Of a stretch of 64,000 nucleotides of DNA, positions 1 to 13,349 are shown piece by piece. Source of the DNA: Luscinia megarhynchos. Lineage: Eukaryota; Chordata; Aves; Passeriformes; Turdidae. The notes below the pieces were generated by a model. It made no database searches. It had not been told where the DNA came from and saw nothing but the letters and a program-made list of their open reading frames with translations. The stretch spans positions 50,113,783 to 50,177,782 of the forward strand of contig CM067592.1 in NCBI GenBank assembly GCA_034336665.1, given 5' to 3'. A program made the translations under genes and the position numbers. Position 1 is the first letter of the stretch. Each line of letters opens with the position of its first letter.

Positions 1-3000
1 GTTACTATTACAAACCTCCATGGAGAATTTTTTGTTCCTTGTGTTCTTCCCAATGAGTAAATACAAGTTACAAGGAATCAGAATAGGTCCCTTCAAATTC
101 TAAGCTTATCAGTGAGAGCTGGAAGTGCTGTTGATTCAGAATACCAAGAAACTTAGTGGACATCTGTTAATGAGACCAAAGGAGAAAAATTCCTGGTAAT
201 TTCCAAGTACTCAAGCTGTGCAGAATTCCAGTCTGTTTCAGCACAGGCGTCTTGGTGCCCAAGGACTGAATTAATGCTCTCACCAGGTCTCCTTGTGATG
301 TGGTAAAGCAGGGAAGAGAGTTTGTTCTTAATTCAGCACTGCTCACAGCATAGAATTTTTTAAAAAGCAAGACCCAGAACTGATACGAAATTACTAAGTA
401 ATGCAACATCTGGAGCAAAGAGGACTCTTGAAAAATGTTTAGGGCTGCATCTTGAGTAGGGAAAAAAAGAGGTGTGTTTCACAGGCACTAAAATCTGGCT
501 TCTAAAAAGGAGTAAAAATAGATAAGAACAAACACTTACTATCTGTGTGATTAATACCCTTGCTGGAAGCAGAAACACCTGATTTTAAATCAATATTGAG
601 ATACCAAAAGTTGAAAGTTTTGCTAAGAATCTCTGGCATTTTAGTTTTTCAGAAAAGGAACAAAGGTATTGTACTGCATACCAAATTACTTAATGCCAAC
701 TCTCAGGGTCTGTTTATAAACACACATGCACGTGCCTATAAGGAGTCCTGTTTATTCTTATTGTTATTCTTGCTCTACAGCATGATTAATTCTGGATGTG
801 TTGTTGCACATAGCTTCCACAGAGTAAAATCAAGAGTCAAACAGTCTTTTTTTTACAATTCATGAGGATTTCTAACCCGAACATTTTCTTGCAAGAAGTA
901 TGTTGAATATTAAAGTTTCCATATGAATTTTGAAAACTTCAGTGTGCAAATACATTTTACAGTTACAAAATATGTCTCACAACTGAGCAGCTAATACAGC
1001 TCAGCAGCAATCAAACCTTTGTAATATGTTTTTTTTCCCTAATATCTGGTTTGTGATTTAGTCATTACCCTGCAGCCTTTTTTCAAAAATAGGGAAGTTG
1101 AAGAGCGAATTACAGCAAATTACTCTAACACAGAGCAGGTCTAGGACAGAGTTGGAATTGTTTCTCTGGTGGGCTAGCCTATAATATTATATTAGCACTA
1201 CGCCATCTGCATTTTCAAGTTGCAGAAAGTCTTGGATGTAGCTCGTTCAAAATCTGTGCTAATAAGGATGCCAGTTTCCTTTAGGTTTTCACTGGCGTTC
1301 TTGGAGCATTTTTTTTTTCAGTCACCTGAGTCGTGGTAACAGCCTCTGGATATGTTATTTCCCATCTCTCTGTTTCTTTTCCCTAATGAGTTTTGGTCTG
1401 TTCACGTTTAAAGACTTCCCTTAGTTATAAACTGTGGCAGAGCCCTCAACTGAGACTAGGATATGAAATTTTTAAACTTGAGTTTTAGAAATGGCAGTCC
1501 TAGGGATTGAAATATCATTTAGTTACAAAAAATGGGCAAGCCTGTGTATGCAGATAAAACGTAAGCTTCCTTTGCAAGAGCATTGAGGTCTACTCTTGGT
1601 AAATCAGTGTCAGGCATTTAAAAGTTCTAATTTAAGTAATCATCACGAGTAAGTTTATGTTAAATGTCTGCATGAGTGCAGTAAACTGCCCCCTTGGCAT
1701 TGTTTCAGGAGGGATTTAGCAGAACTGGACTGCTGTCCCTGAACTTGCCTTGTGGAGGGGTGTAACATGCCACAACACAGCTTCAATAGCGCCAAATTAC
1801 CACGCTTTCCAAGTACTGTTGTTTTCTGTAATTAAATGTGATGAGTCTGAGCTGTTTGTTCTGCTTTTCGGTTTTTTTTTTTGGTTTTTTTTCACTCTGG
1901 GACAAAGTGTTTCATCTGTTTGTTTTCACTCTGATACCCTAGGAACTTCAAAGCAAATAATAAAGGGTTACCACCTTCCTGCCTCATCTAGTTACTGAAA
2001 TTACCCTCATTTTTTGATGTACCCCAGCACTTCCCTGTAAATTCACTTTCCAAACAAGAGAAAGACATGTATATCCCTTCCACTAGTCCCCCTCTCCTAG
2101 AACTCATTTCCCTAATTTCTGCAGAAAGTGGTGCTTAGAGTAGGTGCTGCTGACAATCTATTAAGCAGGTTAAGTCTCTTTTTTCTTGCTCTTTTTCCCA
2201 CCTAAATGAACAGTTAACAAAGAAGATGTGAGTGAAATTCATGAGACCTGAGCCAAAAATTGAGGTATTTTAAAAATGTATTACTTTTTTAAAAGAAAAG
2301 ACTTTTGAGTTGTAAAAATACTGGCAAGTGAGTTTTAGAGGTACTTCTAATCACATTTTGTAAGAATGAAAAAATGCTGAGAATTAATTAGTAAATCCTG
2401 GCAATTGTGATAGGCTATATTTCCCCCTTTTTTTAGCAGAATAATGAAGTCCACCTAATAATAAAAACAGAATTGAGAAAGACATTAAGTATTTCTAGTG
2501 ATTTAGTGATGCATCTGGGACAATTCTGACAAAGCTGATTAGCTCATGGAGTAGGAAACAATTCTGAATGCAGATGCTTGAAATGTTTTTTTGTGCTGAA
2601 TGCCTGATGTAGTCTAGTAGGGAAGGAGAAACTCAGATAACAGTTCTGAAGCCAGCACTAGGTGAAGGCTTGTAAGCCCACATTGGCCCAATAGAAAGAT
2701 ATGCAAACTGAGATATTTCATTATTCTGATTTGTCTGAATCCTATAAATCTATTATAATACAATTTTTTTTCTTATAATTTGCTCTTTATATCAACTTTC
2801 TTTCATTCAATATTATGATGAAACCAGAATGAAAGTTTTTTCTAATAAATTCACCTTCTTGGAGATGTTTGTTTTATATGGCTCTAAACATGAGTATTGA
2901 CAGAATGGAGTAAATGAATGTCACATATACAGAATTATGTTTGTGATTCCTGCCATGCTAGGACTAAAGTAGTTAAATAAATGCATTCTTGAATTGACTA

Positions 3001-6000
3001 AAAGTATTAATAGAAGAGCAACATCTTGGCTAATGAGAATGCCGCAAAATAGACTACGTTAAGAATGTTAAAATTTACCCTGGCTAAATCAAAGTTTTTG
3101 AACACTCAAAATATCATTACAGAAAATTGATAAAATTATGTCTGTAAAAGTGTTGCATTACCAGAGTTTCCCACTATGATCATTGTCATCTTTGTTCACA
3201 GTTTTGATTTTTCTCTATGTATTAAGTAGAAATGTGCGTTGCTCTTTTGCATTGCTTAGAACACAAATAATACAGCTTGCTTAAATTCTGGCAGTTCACG
3301 TGGCAGCTGTTGTATCAACATGTGTCTTTTTTAGTATTTCTTGAAGTTCTCAGATGAGACAATTCATTCAACACACCCTGGAGAGAATGGGAGACTGCAT
3401 TCACTACAGAAGGCAGCAGTAACAAATATTGGTGTCCATTCTCGTATAAGACAGAGATTATATGTTTAATGGCATCACAGGGTAAATCCAGACATGCTTG
3501 GCTCCTGACATTTTTCCTTTCATACATCTAATGAAGAGTAAATATGTGTGTGTACAAATAATATTTCATCATTATGAATACCACTCCCTCATTCACTCCT
3601 ATGAAAATTCATTTTTTCCTTTAAGGTTCTTTTGTCTTTCTCAACAAAAGCAGACCAAACTGATGACTGACACCATTTATTGGGGGGCCAGTGAACTCTG
3701 CCCCTCTCCCTTCTTCCTTGCTTGCCTATCAAGGGCTGTCCTGCATAAATTCTCATTGCCACTCCCAGTACTTAAAAAATCGCAAGGCCTTTTTGCACTC
3801 TCTATTGTTCCAGCAGCAGTCATCAAATCTATTGTCTCTCATCTAGTTTCATTGCACAATCAGGATTACTAATCAGAAAAAAGGAGCCAGCAGAGCAGAG
3901 CACTTGGAATGTTCTACATCACATCAAGGTCATTTTCAGCCCGAAAATCTAGTGAAACACATTTGTTCAACACAGAGGTACAAGAACTTGCTCACTGTGA
4001 GATGCCAGGTAAACCTTTCTTCTAACAGCTCTGCCCTGTGATCCTTCTACTACTCCTTAGTTTGCTTGCTGCCCTGAATATTCTTTACTGCTTTAGCCAC
4101 AAATATTTCTGCTATTTCAATTCTTCTAGAATGCATATAACCTGTGGAACTGCTGGTCATTCAAATTGCATCTCTAAAATAAATTTTCTTTGCTTCTTTC
4201 TTCTTCCCAGGCTGTAACATTTATACCTCAAAACTTTTGTTGGACAGACTTACCAAAACTCAGGTTTCTGCACACAATTACAAAACATACATTACAATGA
4301 CCTATATGTGGTGTGAGTGTATTATATTATTTTCTTATATATCGTGACTGCTTCTTTAAGCAAAGATGCCTCCCAGACAGACAGGATTAGGGTGGAAAAT
4401 GTTGCTTCTTGAGAAGGTTAAAGTCTGACACAGTGACTACATGCTGTGGACATAGAGTAATGGAGTAAAATGGTGCTGCTACTGATAGATCATGTTAATT
4501 TCATGGTTGGAACTGAAGGTAATCTCAGACTCCATTAAGAGATAAGAGGGGGGACTAGAAAGATCAGGTTTTGATCCTAGCTGTGATGATCCCAGTCATA
4601 TTACACAACACAGAAATGTAGCTATTTTATAGAATCTTACTGTCTCTGATTTGATGGGGAGGGTGGAAGGAGCATTGAAGCAGCACAAGGTGTAAACTGG
4701 TTTGAGAATGAAACTTATGTGTTGGGTATTTTTTAAACCACTGATACCTCAGAGGAAAGAAAAATACACACTGGTTTAGTTAAGAGAATGATCTTCTTCT
4801 GTTTGCCAAGAGCCACAGAAGTAATTTTCTCTTCAGCTTTATGCTAGCCACAGCTTCCCAATGGAATTACAATTTAAATGCCTTACATAATCAGAGCACT
4901 TTCAGGGGAGAATTTGACCCTGAGGGAGGCAGGAGAGCTGGACTTGCTAATAGATTTGCTAATAGTCATGTGATAAAAATAGTCTTTTCATTAACCCTTC
5001 ATGAAGTGTGGAGATTGCCTTGAGACATGCCCTAGCTTGTATCAGAAATAACCAAGAGATGAAAAGCATCCTTGTGCTCAAATGAAATGGGAAAAAAAGA
5101 CCCTAAGATATCCTATGACAGTCTTCCTAATGAGTTTCTCTTAGGTCACCATTTAAAATGGCATCCTTTTCTCACCTGCATAGAAGTACAGGAGTACCCT
5201 CCTGATGCAGGTTCTCATGCATCCTGTCTCCCCTTAAATGCAGAGTATTTTAGCATCAGTCACATTTCAGGGTCCACACAAATTAGTCCTTACAGCCCAG
5301 GTGTTTGCATGCAAAAAGAAAAATTAGCAAATCTCATGATCCCTGGGAAGCAAAGCTTCAGTAGTTGAGAGAAGAGCAGTTTCTTTCTTGGTTTTCCCTA
5401 TATGGCATATCTAGTTCACCTACCCTGTCTGCAGGTAGCCCGTTTTTTTTTACCTGCTTGACAATGGTAAGAGATTTATCCTACTTCACACTTGGAGGGC
5501 TAAGAATTTTGTGTATTGTTCTTCCAAATGTGTTACTTTTATCTCTAAACTTTTCCATGAAGTATGAGCAGTTTATGCAGCTTCCATGGGATATAAAGAA
5601 TAATAAGGTAGGTTTTTCCTTCTCACTGAAGTAGTGAGAACAAAATATATATAAGTTAAAGGTCATCTCCTCTTAACAGAATAACCACCTGGGGCATGAG
5701 GAGAAGATATGCCTCATCATTTTAATGACTAGTGAAAGAGTGATATTATGATCTAATACAACACTTGATCATGGTCAAGCATTAACAAAAACTTATCAGT
5801 GGTAAAAAATTAAAGTGCCAATATATATTTTACAAAAGTATCTAAAACCACGGCCGGTCTGAAGAAGATACTTTGAAGCAGGGGTGTAATATGAAACTGG
5901 ATATGAAAATAAATCAGTTATAATATTGTTAATTTTAAAATACTACTGAAACCACTGATAATCCAAGGATAGTGATAACCTCCGTATTTCAAGTTAATGA

Positions 6001-6285
6001 TGCATAGAATTCTGTCCTGTATTGATAATTTTCTACTGAAACAAAAAGAAATGAAAATATTTTCTTGTTTGTAAAGAGTAAGTGCTTTACAAAAATCCAT
6101 ATTTCCAATTGGAAATAGTTTAGCAAAAGATACTGTAGGAGGGATATCTGTGAGGTTTTTAGCAAAGCATTTACATTTTCCTTTCTGGCTAGAATTTTAT
6201 TTTATTGCATACTTACTCCTGAACATTATTTTTATTTATTTATTTTAAATACATCTGAATTTTTTTTCCCCCAGCATTATAGCTG
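1..6285. other. Gene-poor AT-rich stretch
   Basis: No exon, RNA gene or recognisable mobile element was seen. Open frames of up to about 124 codons (for example 3498-3872, plus) have AT-driven composition, no recognised domain and no flanking splice pattern. Many short homopolymer runs of T and A are present. Confidence 0.6.
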
Positions 6286-6289
6286 AGGT

Positions 6290-6790
6290 ATCCTTGTCAT
6301 TGAGCAAGGACAGAGTGCTTCACAAGGGAGGGAGATCCAGGCAGCAAGTCAGGCAGAGTACCGTCACCCCAAAAAGAACCAGGTCTGCTGTGCTGGAGGA
6401 GGGCAATCATGACAGGTCTGTAGATACTCTCCAGCCAAAAGTGGAGGTTAACAGGTTAATAACTAGTGAAGAGGTAAATACAAGGTCAAGTCAGGAAGCC
6501 AAATCCACGTGGTCAGAATTAGGCTTAAGATCAACAGGGTTGCTGGCCAGGTGTGGGCAATATAGGTGCAATATAGCTCTGGCAGAAAGCAAGCGTGAGA
6601 GTCACCCCTAAAAGCAGATCCTGCAGAAGGGCGAGGTGTCCCTGCAAGGCTTCTCGGGTGACACCACTGCATGTGGCCTTGTGGCTGGAGAGCTGCACTG
6701 TCTGTGTTGGCCCTGAAACCAGGCAGGTAGCTTCCAGGGTGAAGGGGGTGTGCTCAGGGAGCACAGTCACTTATAACCCATGCTAGGATT
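6290..6790. repeat. Unclassified GC-elevated block, possibly an old repeat
   Basis: About 500 bases stand out from the AT-rich surroundings: purine-rich text with recurring CAGGCAG, GGTCAAGTCAGGAAGCC and CCAGGTGTGGG-type strings, sharply bounded by T-rich DNA on both sides. The look is that of a degraded LTR or other dispersed repeat, but I cannot name the family. Frames on both strands across it are short and unrecognised. Confidence 0.25.
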
Positions 6791-8169
6791 GTGTTTCTTT
6801 TCTATTACTCGCTTTGAGCATAATGCATAAAAATGAGATTTTTTTTTCAGAACTAAGTGTCAGAAAGCCATGTGGAGATTCAATGGGCATCAGGTCTGGA
6901 TGCTTTTATGTCTTTGTGAATCTCACTTTGGAATGTTAAAATCCGGGGAATTATTTGAAAATAACTAAATTATAGAGGAAGTGAGGGGTGTGCAAGAAAT
7001 GTATAAGATGAGAAGATACAACTCAACTCCTGTCTAGTACAGAGCAGAGCACTGAAATACTTTATGTTAGAATCATCTGATGCTTCTTGCCAACCAGACG
7101 GCACTAGAAGTCATTAAGGATTCCACTTTGGAGTGTACTCTGTGAAGGGAGAGGGATATCAAAAAACAGAAGAAGAAGCAATTAGTAGTAGACCTAAACA
7201 ATATAAAGTTGAAATAATAGAAAATAAAAGTCCTTATTATAAATATGACTTCATATGCCCACATATTTCCTTGCAGTAGGTTCTCAAGTTTTCCATTCTG
7301 GAACTAGCACATCATTGGGAAAAGCAAAGATGTGCCAGGGATTTCAGTTAAAGTGAGGCTGAGCAGATGGTAGTTACATGTTGCTACAAAGGATACCTAA
7401 TTTTATTCCTAACAGGTATGTCACATTAGGTATTTGGGTTTCAAGTCAAACCAGTATTCTTTTCTGTCTCTTCCTAGTTGCCATTTGAGCCACTATTTCT
7501 TGTGTCAAAGCTACAGTGCAAGTAGTGGATTGTTCTCTGAGGAAAGAAGTTCCTGGCTTCCCAGTGTTTTCTGATGGAAGAAAGACATATCTGACATCAG
7601 CAGCGAAAGTAATGTACCCAAAGAACCAGAGAATCCAGAATAGCAGAAGAATTTTTCAGGTTCAGTAGCATATGAAAATCTTCTCCCACTAGACTACCTC
7701 TGACAACTAGTCAGTCACAAAACATTCTAAAAAATGTCATTATGCCAACATGGACATTTACAAAGTTCACTTCACTTGAGGCACAGATTAAAAAAGCTCA
7801 TTGAGACAAAGTCTCCATCAGCAGAAAGACTGTGATGTTAAAGAAAGACTTATTTTTATTTCTCTCTGTAACTGACATACATTTATTTTAATTACAGAAT
7901 GAGAGTGCTTGCATGGTAGTGATCCTAGGCTGCATTAGCAATCACTTGTTTACATACAAAAATCCAAGGACAAAGTGTGAATTCTACAGTTGAAATATCT
8001 GTTTTGCTTTTTTTAATCTGCCTCCATTCCTATATTGTGTTACAGAAACTAGGGTGATCCTTTTTCCCTGTGAAGAAATGTGAGAATACATTTGTTTAAG
8101 GCATCTTGATACATAGTAATTGGCAGAAGCCAGAGCAGTGGAGACTTTGAGCTGGGATACGTATTGAAC

Positions 8170-8370
8170 TGAAATTACAGCAAGATAGAATTGCTGGGGC
8201 TGTGGAGAACCCCTTCTATCAAGGAAAGGTAGTGAAGCCTTGGATTACAGCAAAGGAAGGGATAGAGGTTCCATTTCTGAAGGCTATTAAAAACAGGTTA
8301 GGCAAACATCTCTATAGCCTGGCATATGCAGAAGTGATCATGACTTAAGGAAAATAGATGGTCTGTATCT
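8170..8370 (+). mobile_element. Probable ancient CR1 3'-end remnant
   Basis: The text around 8270-8365 (GAGGTTCC, then AAAAACAGGTTAGGCAAACA, then GATGGTCTG) follows the pattern of old CR1 3' ends (GAGGTTTTTAAGAACAGGCTGGACAAACA ... GATGACCT), but is heavily diverged and lacks the terminal octamer repeats. Confidence 0.35.
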
Positions 8371-10125
8371 CTTTTCTTTTTGCATTGATCCAAAGAGATG
8401 ATCAATAAGGCTAAATGTTCCTTCAGTTAAGAGACACCCTGTCTCAGTGATCTCTCAGTGTCTCTCAGGAATTCCTGATTGCATGACATCTTGGAAATGT
8501 GGAAGCAATTGTGGCTTATCAGGACAACTTTGTGGTGGAGAGAAGGACTGTGTGGAATGTCCATAGATGTTCAGTGCTAATTGTACATAAAAATACAAGC
8601 AAATTCAAAAATCATTGAAGAGTTCTGGAAATAGGAATGACTAATACAGTGAGAAGTGAGGAGGACAGGAAAAACTCATTAAGAAAAAAGATTTCAGATT
8701 TCAGTTGAATGCCACTATACTACCAATGGAATGATCAGTGTATCTTAAGACCATGATGCAGACTAAGAACAGAAATGTTCCTCAGCTGCTATCTGTCACT
8801 ATTACCCAGGTCCTCCAGCAGATCTTAAGAGCAGCCAGGATTTCTGTTCTTAAGCACTGCAGACATCTGTAATGTTTCTGCCTGTGTGGGAGGACTGAAA
8901 GATGGAAGGAATTTGAGAGCATCAATAATGTTCTGCTCAGCTGAAAAACTCACATAATTCTGTGCTGAACTGGGATCCACTCTTCTTAAGCCTCCCAGGC
9001 AGTCAACCTGACAAATTAAAATTGCATTCTCAGACTTGCTGAATGCCCTTTGAAAAACTACAGCATTGACATGATCTGTTACAGTCACACAGAAGAACAT
9101 GAAAGTTTGTTCAGGAAAGTCCTTTCTGCAGAAATCTATACTAAATTATGTACTTAGGCTGGGATTTTCTGAACTTTAACCTGGATTACTTTGAAAATAA
9201 AGTTCTTGATGGCTTATCTGAGAATTGAGAGTTCATTTTTTTCTTATCCAGTCTCTTTAGAGGCTTTCAGTCATATATTACATCAAATAACTAACAACAC
9301 AAATATTTTCATTTAATGAGATAATCACTGTTACCTGTTAATTTTCTACCTGTGAGTATTTTCCTTGTAGAATTCTTGGTTATCATTGTTCTATCTTCTC
9401 TTCAGAAGAAGGAAAATTGCATGTTGTTTTACATGATGAAAATTCTAGAATACTGCTTTTTTTCCACAATAGCTCATAGACTGGTCAATCCTCTAAACAG
9501 AGAATAGTCTTGAGGAAAAATGCTTCTTCTTCAAGTCAAGACATTTCCTAGGTGACAGTCTTCATACAACCTGGAGGAAGGATACAAGACACTTTTCATT
9601 TCAAGTTTTGATGCATTTTCTGACATTTTTTGAAATAAATTAAATATTTAGGCTTATTTAGTGCCAGTTCAAACCCACAGTGCAGCAACAGAACAAGCCT
9701 TCCTGTGATGCCTCATGAACTAGAATGAACCTGAGGAATGCATTTATAAAAGCATACATTTGTTCAGTATTCCCAGTAACCTGAGAGTGGGGGGAAGACT
9801 ACCTGCCACCTTCAGCAATTAATGCCACTTGCTTTTTTGATGTTTCCCTGAGTTTCTGAGGTATGTACAACACTGTGGGTGGTCGCCAGAATAAGCAGTT
9901 TCTTTGCTGTAGTTTTCACTCGCTATAGTTACCTTTTTATGTGTTTATCTGTTTTGCTTTATCATACTGCCTCCCCGCTCTGTTCCTTTGTGTAAGTATG
10001 TAGCTGCTACTTCTGCTGTAACTAAGCTGTCATCAAAGATTGATCACCTAACATTAACCTTTCACATCCTTGAAAACCAATGTCATCACTTCTTTTTTTT
10101 AATGTATGATTATCATTTTTTTCAG

Positions 10126-10215
10126 CTTGAGACCTCTTTCTTCGAAATTCTCTCAAACTTTCAGTATTTGGAAAAATGCCTTAGAGAGATGAAGAGATAC
10201 TACAAAGTTAAGTGA
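10126..10215 (+). CDS. Weak candidate terminal exon, unknown gene
   Basis: A good acceptor (ATCATTTTTTTCAG) opens a 29-codon frame ending in TGA, starting LETSFFEILSNF and ending MKRYYKVK. It has a helical, amphipathic look. No upstream exon of matching phase and no family match were found, so it may be chance. It is listed because acceptor and frame coincide. Confidence 0.12.
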   Translation, partial: LETSFFEILSNFQYLEKCLREMKRYYKVK

Positions 10216-10659
10216 TGGTGTGTGTACAAGGCTCGGGATCTTGCTTACTGGTCTCCAGCATTTCTTGAGACCCACACTTTGTCACCTGTTCAGATCTCCC
10301 AGCAGATTGAGGGCACTCAGTACCTCTGAATCTACTAGCCTACTATGAAACTTTTTAAGGTAATCCATAGTACAAACAATCATTGTCATCATAGCAGTTG
10401 TAACCAGATCAGGCTTTTGGTCCAGTTGTCCAGCTCATCTCATGAGCAGCAGAAAGCCTGGGAGACCAGCACCACGAGGAGAGAACCAGAAGCCTATGCT
10501 GAAAGGCCTCTTTTGGCTCATGCAATTGTTTGCTTCAGTGTGGATTTACAAGGCAGTCAACAGCCTTTGTAGGGCTACATTACACAGGTGAGCAAAACCC
10601 TTTCTCTGCAGGCAGAAAATGCATAAACAATTGATTGGGGTGGTCCAGCGAAGGTGTGA

Positions 10660-11115
10660 TCACTTGTTGTGCTGTGGCACTCTCACCACGTGCCAGAGCA
10701 ATTTTGGGAATGGGAATTTCCTGGCTGCGCAGTGCATCGCTCTGCTCTTGGGAAGGGGTAGAAGGCCACCGTCTGCTGCCGCTGATCTGGCCGGTGAGAA
10801 CCTGACACCAGACACGTTCTTTGCTGCTGCTGCCCTGTGCTCCACTTGCGACAGTCTGTGCGGCGAGAGGACTTTTCCTGCGCCGGAGCGCGCTGCGCGG
10901 GGCATGCCGAGGTGAGGCTTGCCTTGCTCCGAGGAAGCGGCGCTTGCCCCGGGCCGGGCGGGGCAGCCTGGCTGCGCTGTGCTGCGGGCAGCCAGCAGGG
11001 AGCAGAGCCGGAGCGCTCCGGCCGCGCTCCGCCCGGCGGGGAGGGCGCTGGGGCTCGTCTGGAACCGTCCCGGGGCTGCCACTTGGGCGAATAGCATGGA
11101 TAATCTCACGGCGCT
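10660..11115 (+). promoter_or_regulatory. CpG island, candidate promoter upstream of the cyclase gene
   Basis: About 450 bases that are abruptly GC- and CpG-rich inside AT-rich DNA, densest at 10855-11090. Good splice-donor sequences occur within it: CCGAG|GTGAGG with the exon ending at 10911, and GCCG|GTGAGA ending at 10793. It lies about 3.8 kb upstream of the first cyclase exon recognised, so it could hold that gene's first exon. However, I found no ATG-started signal peptide ending in the phase-0 position that the next exon needs. It could instead drive a noncoding RNA. The strand is an assumption. Confidence 0.55.
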
Positions 11116-11289
11116 GCGGATGCCAGGGACCTGGAGCGGGACGCCAACCCTTGCACAGGGTGAACGTGCTCTGTATGGAGTTTCATATGCTAAGAACTGA
11201 AGCTTTAGCTACTGATTTCGCAAACCACAGCACGGCCCTCATGAATCTGATAAATGGTGTCTTTGGAACGCCATAATTTTTAAATGTCA

Positions 11290-11295
11290 AATAAA
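11290..11295 (+). terminator. Candidate poly(A) signal after the first CpG island
   Basis: AATAAA followed at once by a GT-rich tract (11306-11472), the classic arrangement of hexamer plus downstream element. Together with the CpG island ending about 180 bases earlier, it could end a short unspliced transcript of roughly 600 bases. No convincing protein is encoded in that interval. Confidence 0.3.
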
Positions 11296-11305
11296 CCCGG
11301 ATAGT

Positions 11306-11472
11306 GGGTTGGTTTTTTTTTGTTTTGTTTTTTTTGGCAGGAGGAGGTTGGGTTTTTGGGTTTTGTTGCTTTTTGGGGATTGTTTGGTTTTGTTGTTTGT
11401 TTGCTTGCTTGTTTGTTTGGGATTTTAGGAGGGTTTTTGTTGTGTTTTTTGTTTGTTCGTTTGTCTGTTTTT
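11306..11472 (+). repeat. GT-rich low-complexity tract
   Basis: About 165 bases made almost entirely of T and G on the plus strand, with many TTTG/GTTT units and G runs (GGGTTTTTGGG, TTTTTGGGG). It is simple-sequence DNA with almost no C or A. The hydrophobic frame that reads through it is a composition artefact. Confidence 0.85.
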
Positions 11473-12383
11473 AACTCGGTAACCTCATTTTGCTTCCAAG
11501 ACAAGAACCACTTGGAAAATTCGAGTATCAGAGTAAATAAATATTTTCAAGGATATCTGAAGTTTTAATCACACTAGTTTTTGTTTTGACTTACTGCTGT
11601 AAATTGCTATCCTAAAATACTTGAAAGAACATAGGTGGCAACTTTTGCTCATTAATATTGTATCCATTGTTATTATTTGCTACAAATATTTCAAATTTAT
11701 ATTTATTTGATTTTTGAAACATTAAACAGAATGCATGTTTTTAACAGTATCTAAAGTTTTCTTGGTCATAAATTTTTGAAGTATCTTTATTTTCCTTGTT
11801 TCTTTCATGTGAGAAGTTATTATTGTGTTAATTATTGAAATGGAAATAATGTATCTTAAGGGACCATCTGAGTCCAGCCAACATAATACAAATGCATCTG
11901 TAAACATAAAGTGATTTGATAATTTAATTTCAATCAGTAGAAATTACCTAGGGTTTTTTTCGGATTAAGAGATCCTTTGAAGAGAAAAGCCAAAGAGTTC
12001 AGTGTTACTGCACTAAGTAAGTCAAGCAACAGTACATAGAATTCACTTAATCTATGCTGGATTTGGTCTGGCTTTGATAATAGATTTCTCCGTGGTAAAA
12101 TGGAATGCTAAGACATTAATGCAAATTATGTTACTACATATAACTTATAAACAGTAAAAGCAGCAAATGTAAAGCAAATATTGTTAAGATGAGTACTTCA
12201 TTAAAATGTTTTTCAGATTTCTTTTATATACAGAGAGTTCTGGATAGAGCTTAAGAATATATTGCTCACTGAGCTGTCAATCCTTTCTTTTTTCCAAGGT
12301 TTATATATTTATATTGCAATGGTTTTGTTTTTAAAATTTCCAGCGCCTCTCTGTTTACATGCAGAGATGGTAATGTGTATCTC

Positions 12384-12446
12384 AAGTAGCTGGGATACGT
12401 TGTTAAATCAGACAAAGTAGCTGGGGTAGATTGTTAAATCATGCAC
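12384..12446 (+). repeat. Short tandem duplication
   Basis: Two imperfect copies of about 32 bases, each reading AGTAGCTGGG(A/G)TA followed by a GTTGTTAAATCA-like or ATTGTTAAATCA string. No function is suggested. Confidence 0.6.
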
Positions 12447-13349
12447 TTTCCAGCCATTCCTGTCTGTCCATCTTTAATCCAAGATTCCCGAGTACATGTG
12501 GCCATTGTACAGGAATTCTGAATGAAGAGATAGACAAGTAGCTGTAAAGGTAATGTATGGTGTTTACAGTCCTTTTATCATGATATCAATGTCATCAGCA
12601 TATTTGTCAGTCCAGTTAAAGAAAATAGGATCAGTCAGGCAATCTTTTGGCTTCTGAAGTATCTAACAAGTTATGATCCTTAGCTTCCCTGCCAGCAAAT
12701 TCCTTATCAAGCAAAGATATCCTAACACACAGGGCCAATAAAACCTTTACAAGATGTTGATATAAGTGGGTTATTTTACATAGATAATTGCGGGGAGGGA
12801 CCTACAAAAAAAGTGGCATGCTGAAATTCTCTAAAGGACTTCCAAATAGTGAAACCTATCATTTGGGTGAAATTGTCATAGTGAAGCACAGGAAGACAAA
12901 ATATACATGAGGTTTAGCATCTCACAACAAACGTAAAATTTCAGCCTAAAACATCTTAGTTTATACAAATAGCTTTCTCTTTAATGCATGAAGCCAAACA
13001 GATTTTTTAATTCATCTACAGCTCTTTCAAGGTTATTTGGGCACACATTGCAGTTTTTTTCATGCCATTTGGATGCAAGAAATAGTGAAGTTCGGGCAGT
13101 TTGACTAAGATTCTTAATATCAGATGGGGCTGAAAGGCAGAATTCAAGAAGCAGCATAGAGAAATATTCAGGAGAGCTGAATCACAACTGAAGATTTATA
13201 TTGGCAGGGCTTCAGCAAACATAGATATTCATGAACACATCTATGTCTTTATTGTACCAGCATGGCTACACAGAAGTCTGTTTCACCTGAGTGTGTAGCA
13301 GGACACTTGGAAAGAAGTTGTTCTGCGCCTTCAGGGACTGAGAAACTGG

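Larger units (their letters stand above)
6795..10610. other. Gene-poor AT-rich stretch with repeat scraps
   Basis: No gene can be firmly supported. It holds a probable ancient CR1 tail (about 8170-8370) and one weak candidate exon (10126-10215), both entered separately. The 91-codon minus-strand frame at 8825-9100 has no recognised domain. Confidence 0.55.

Noticed and set aside
3498..3872. 124-codon plus-strand frame
   Set aside because: No ATG context, no recognisable domain, and a biased AT-rich composition with no splice partners.
10660..11276. Several frames of 85-151 codons on both strands in the first CpG island
   Set aside because: They are mutually overlapping in different frames and Ala/Arg/Gly-rich. 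Most lack an ATG start, and none fits the phase needed by the next cyclase exon.
11320..11568. Hydrophobic frame resembling a membrane protein or signal peptide
   Set aside because: It is read through the GT-rich simple repeat and has no ATG start, so the hydrophobicity is an artefact of T/G composition.
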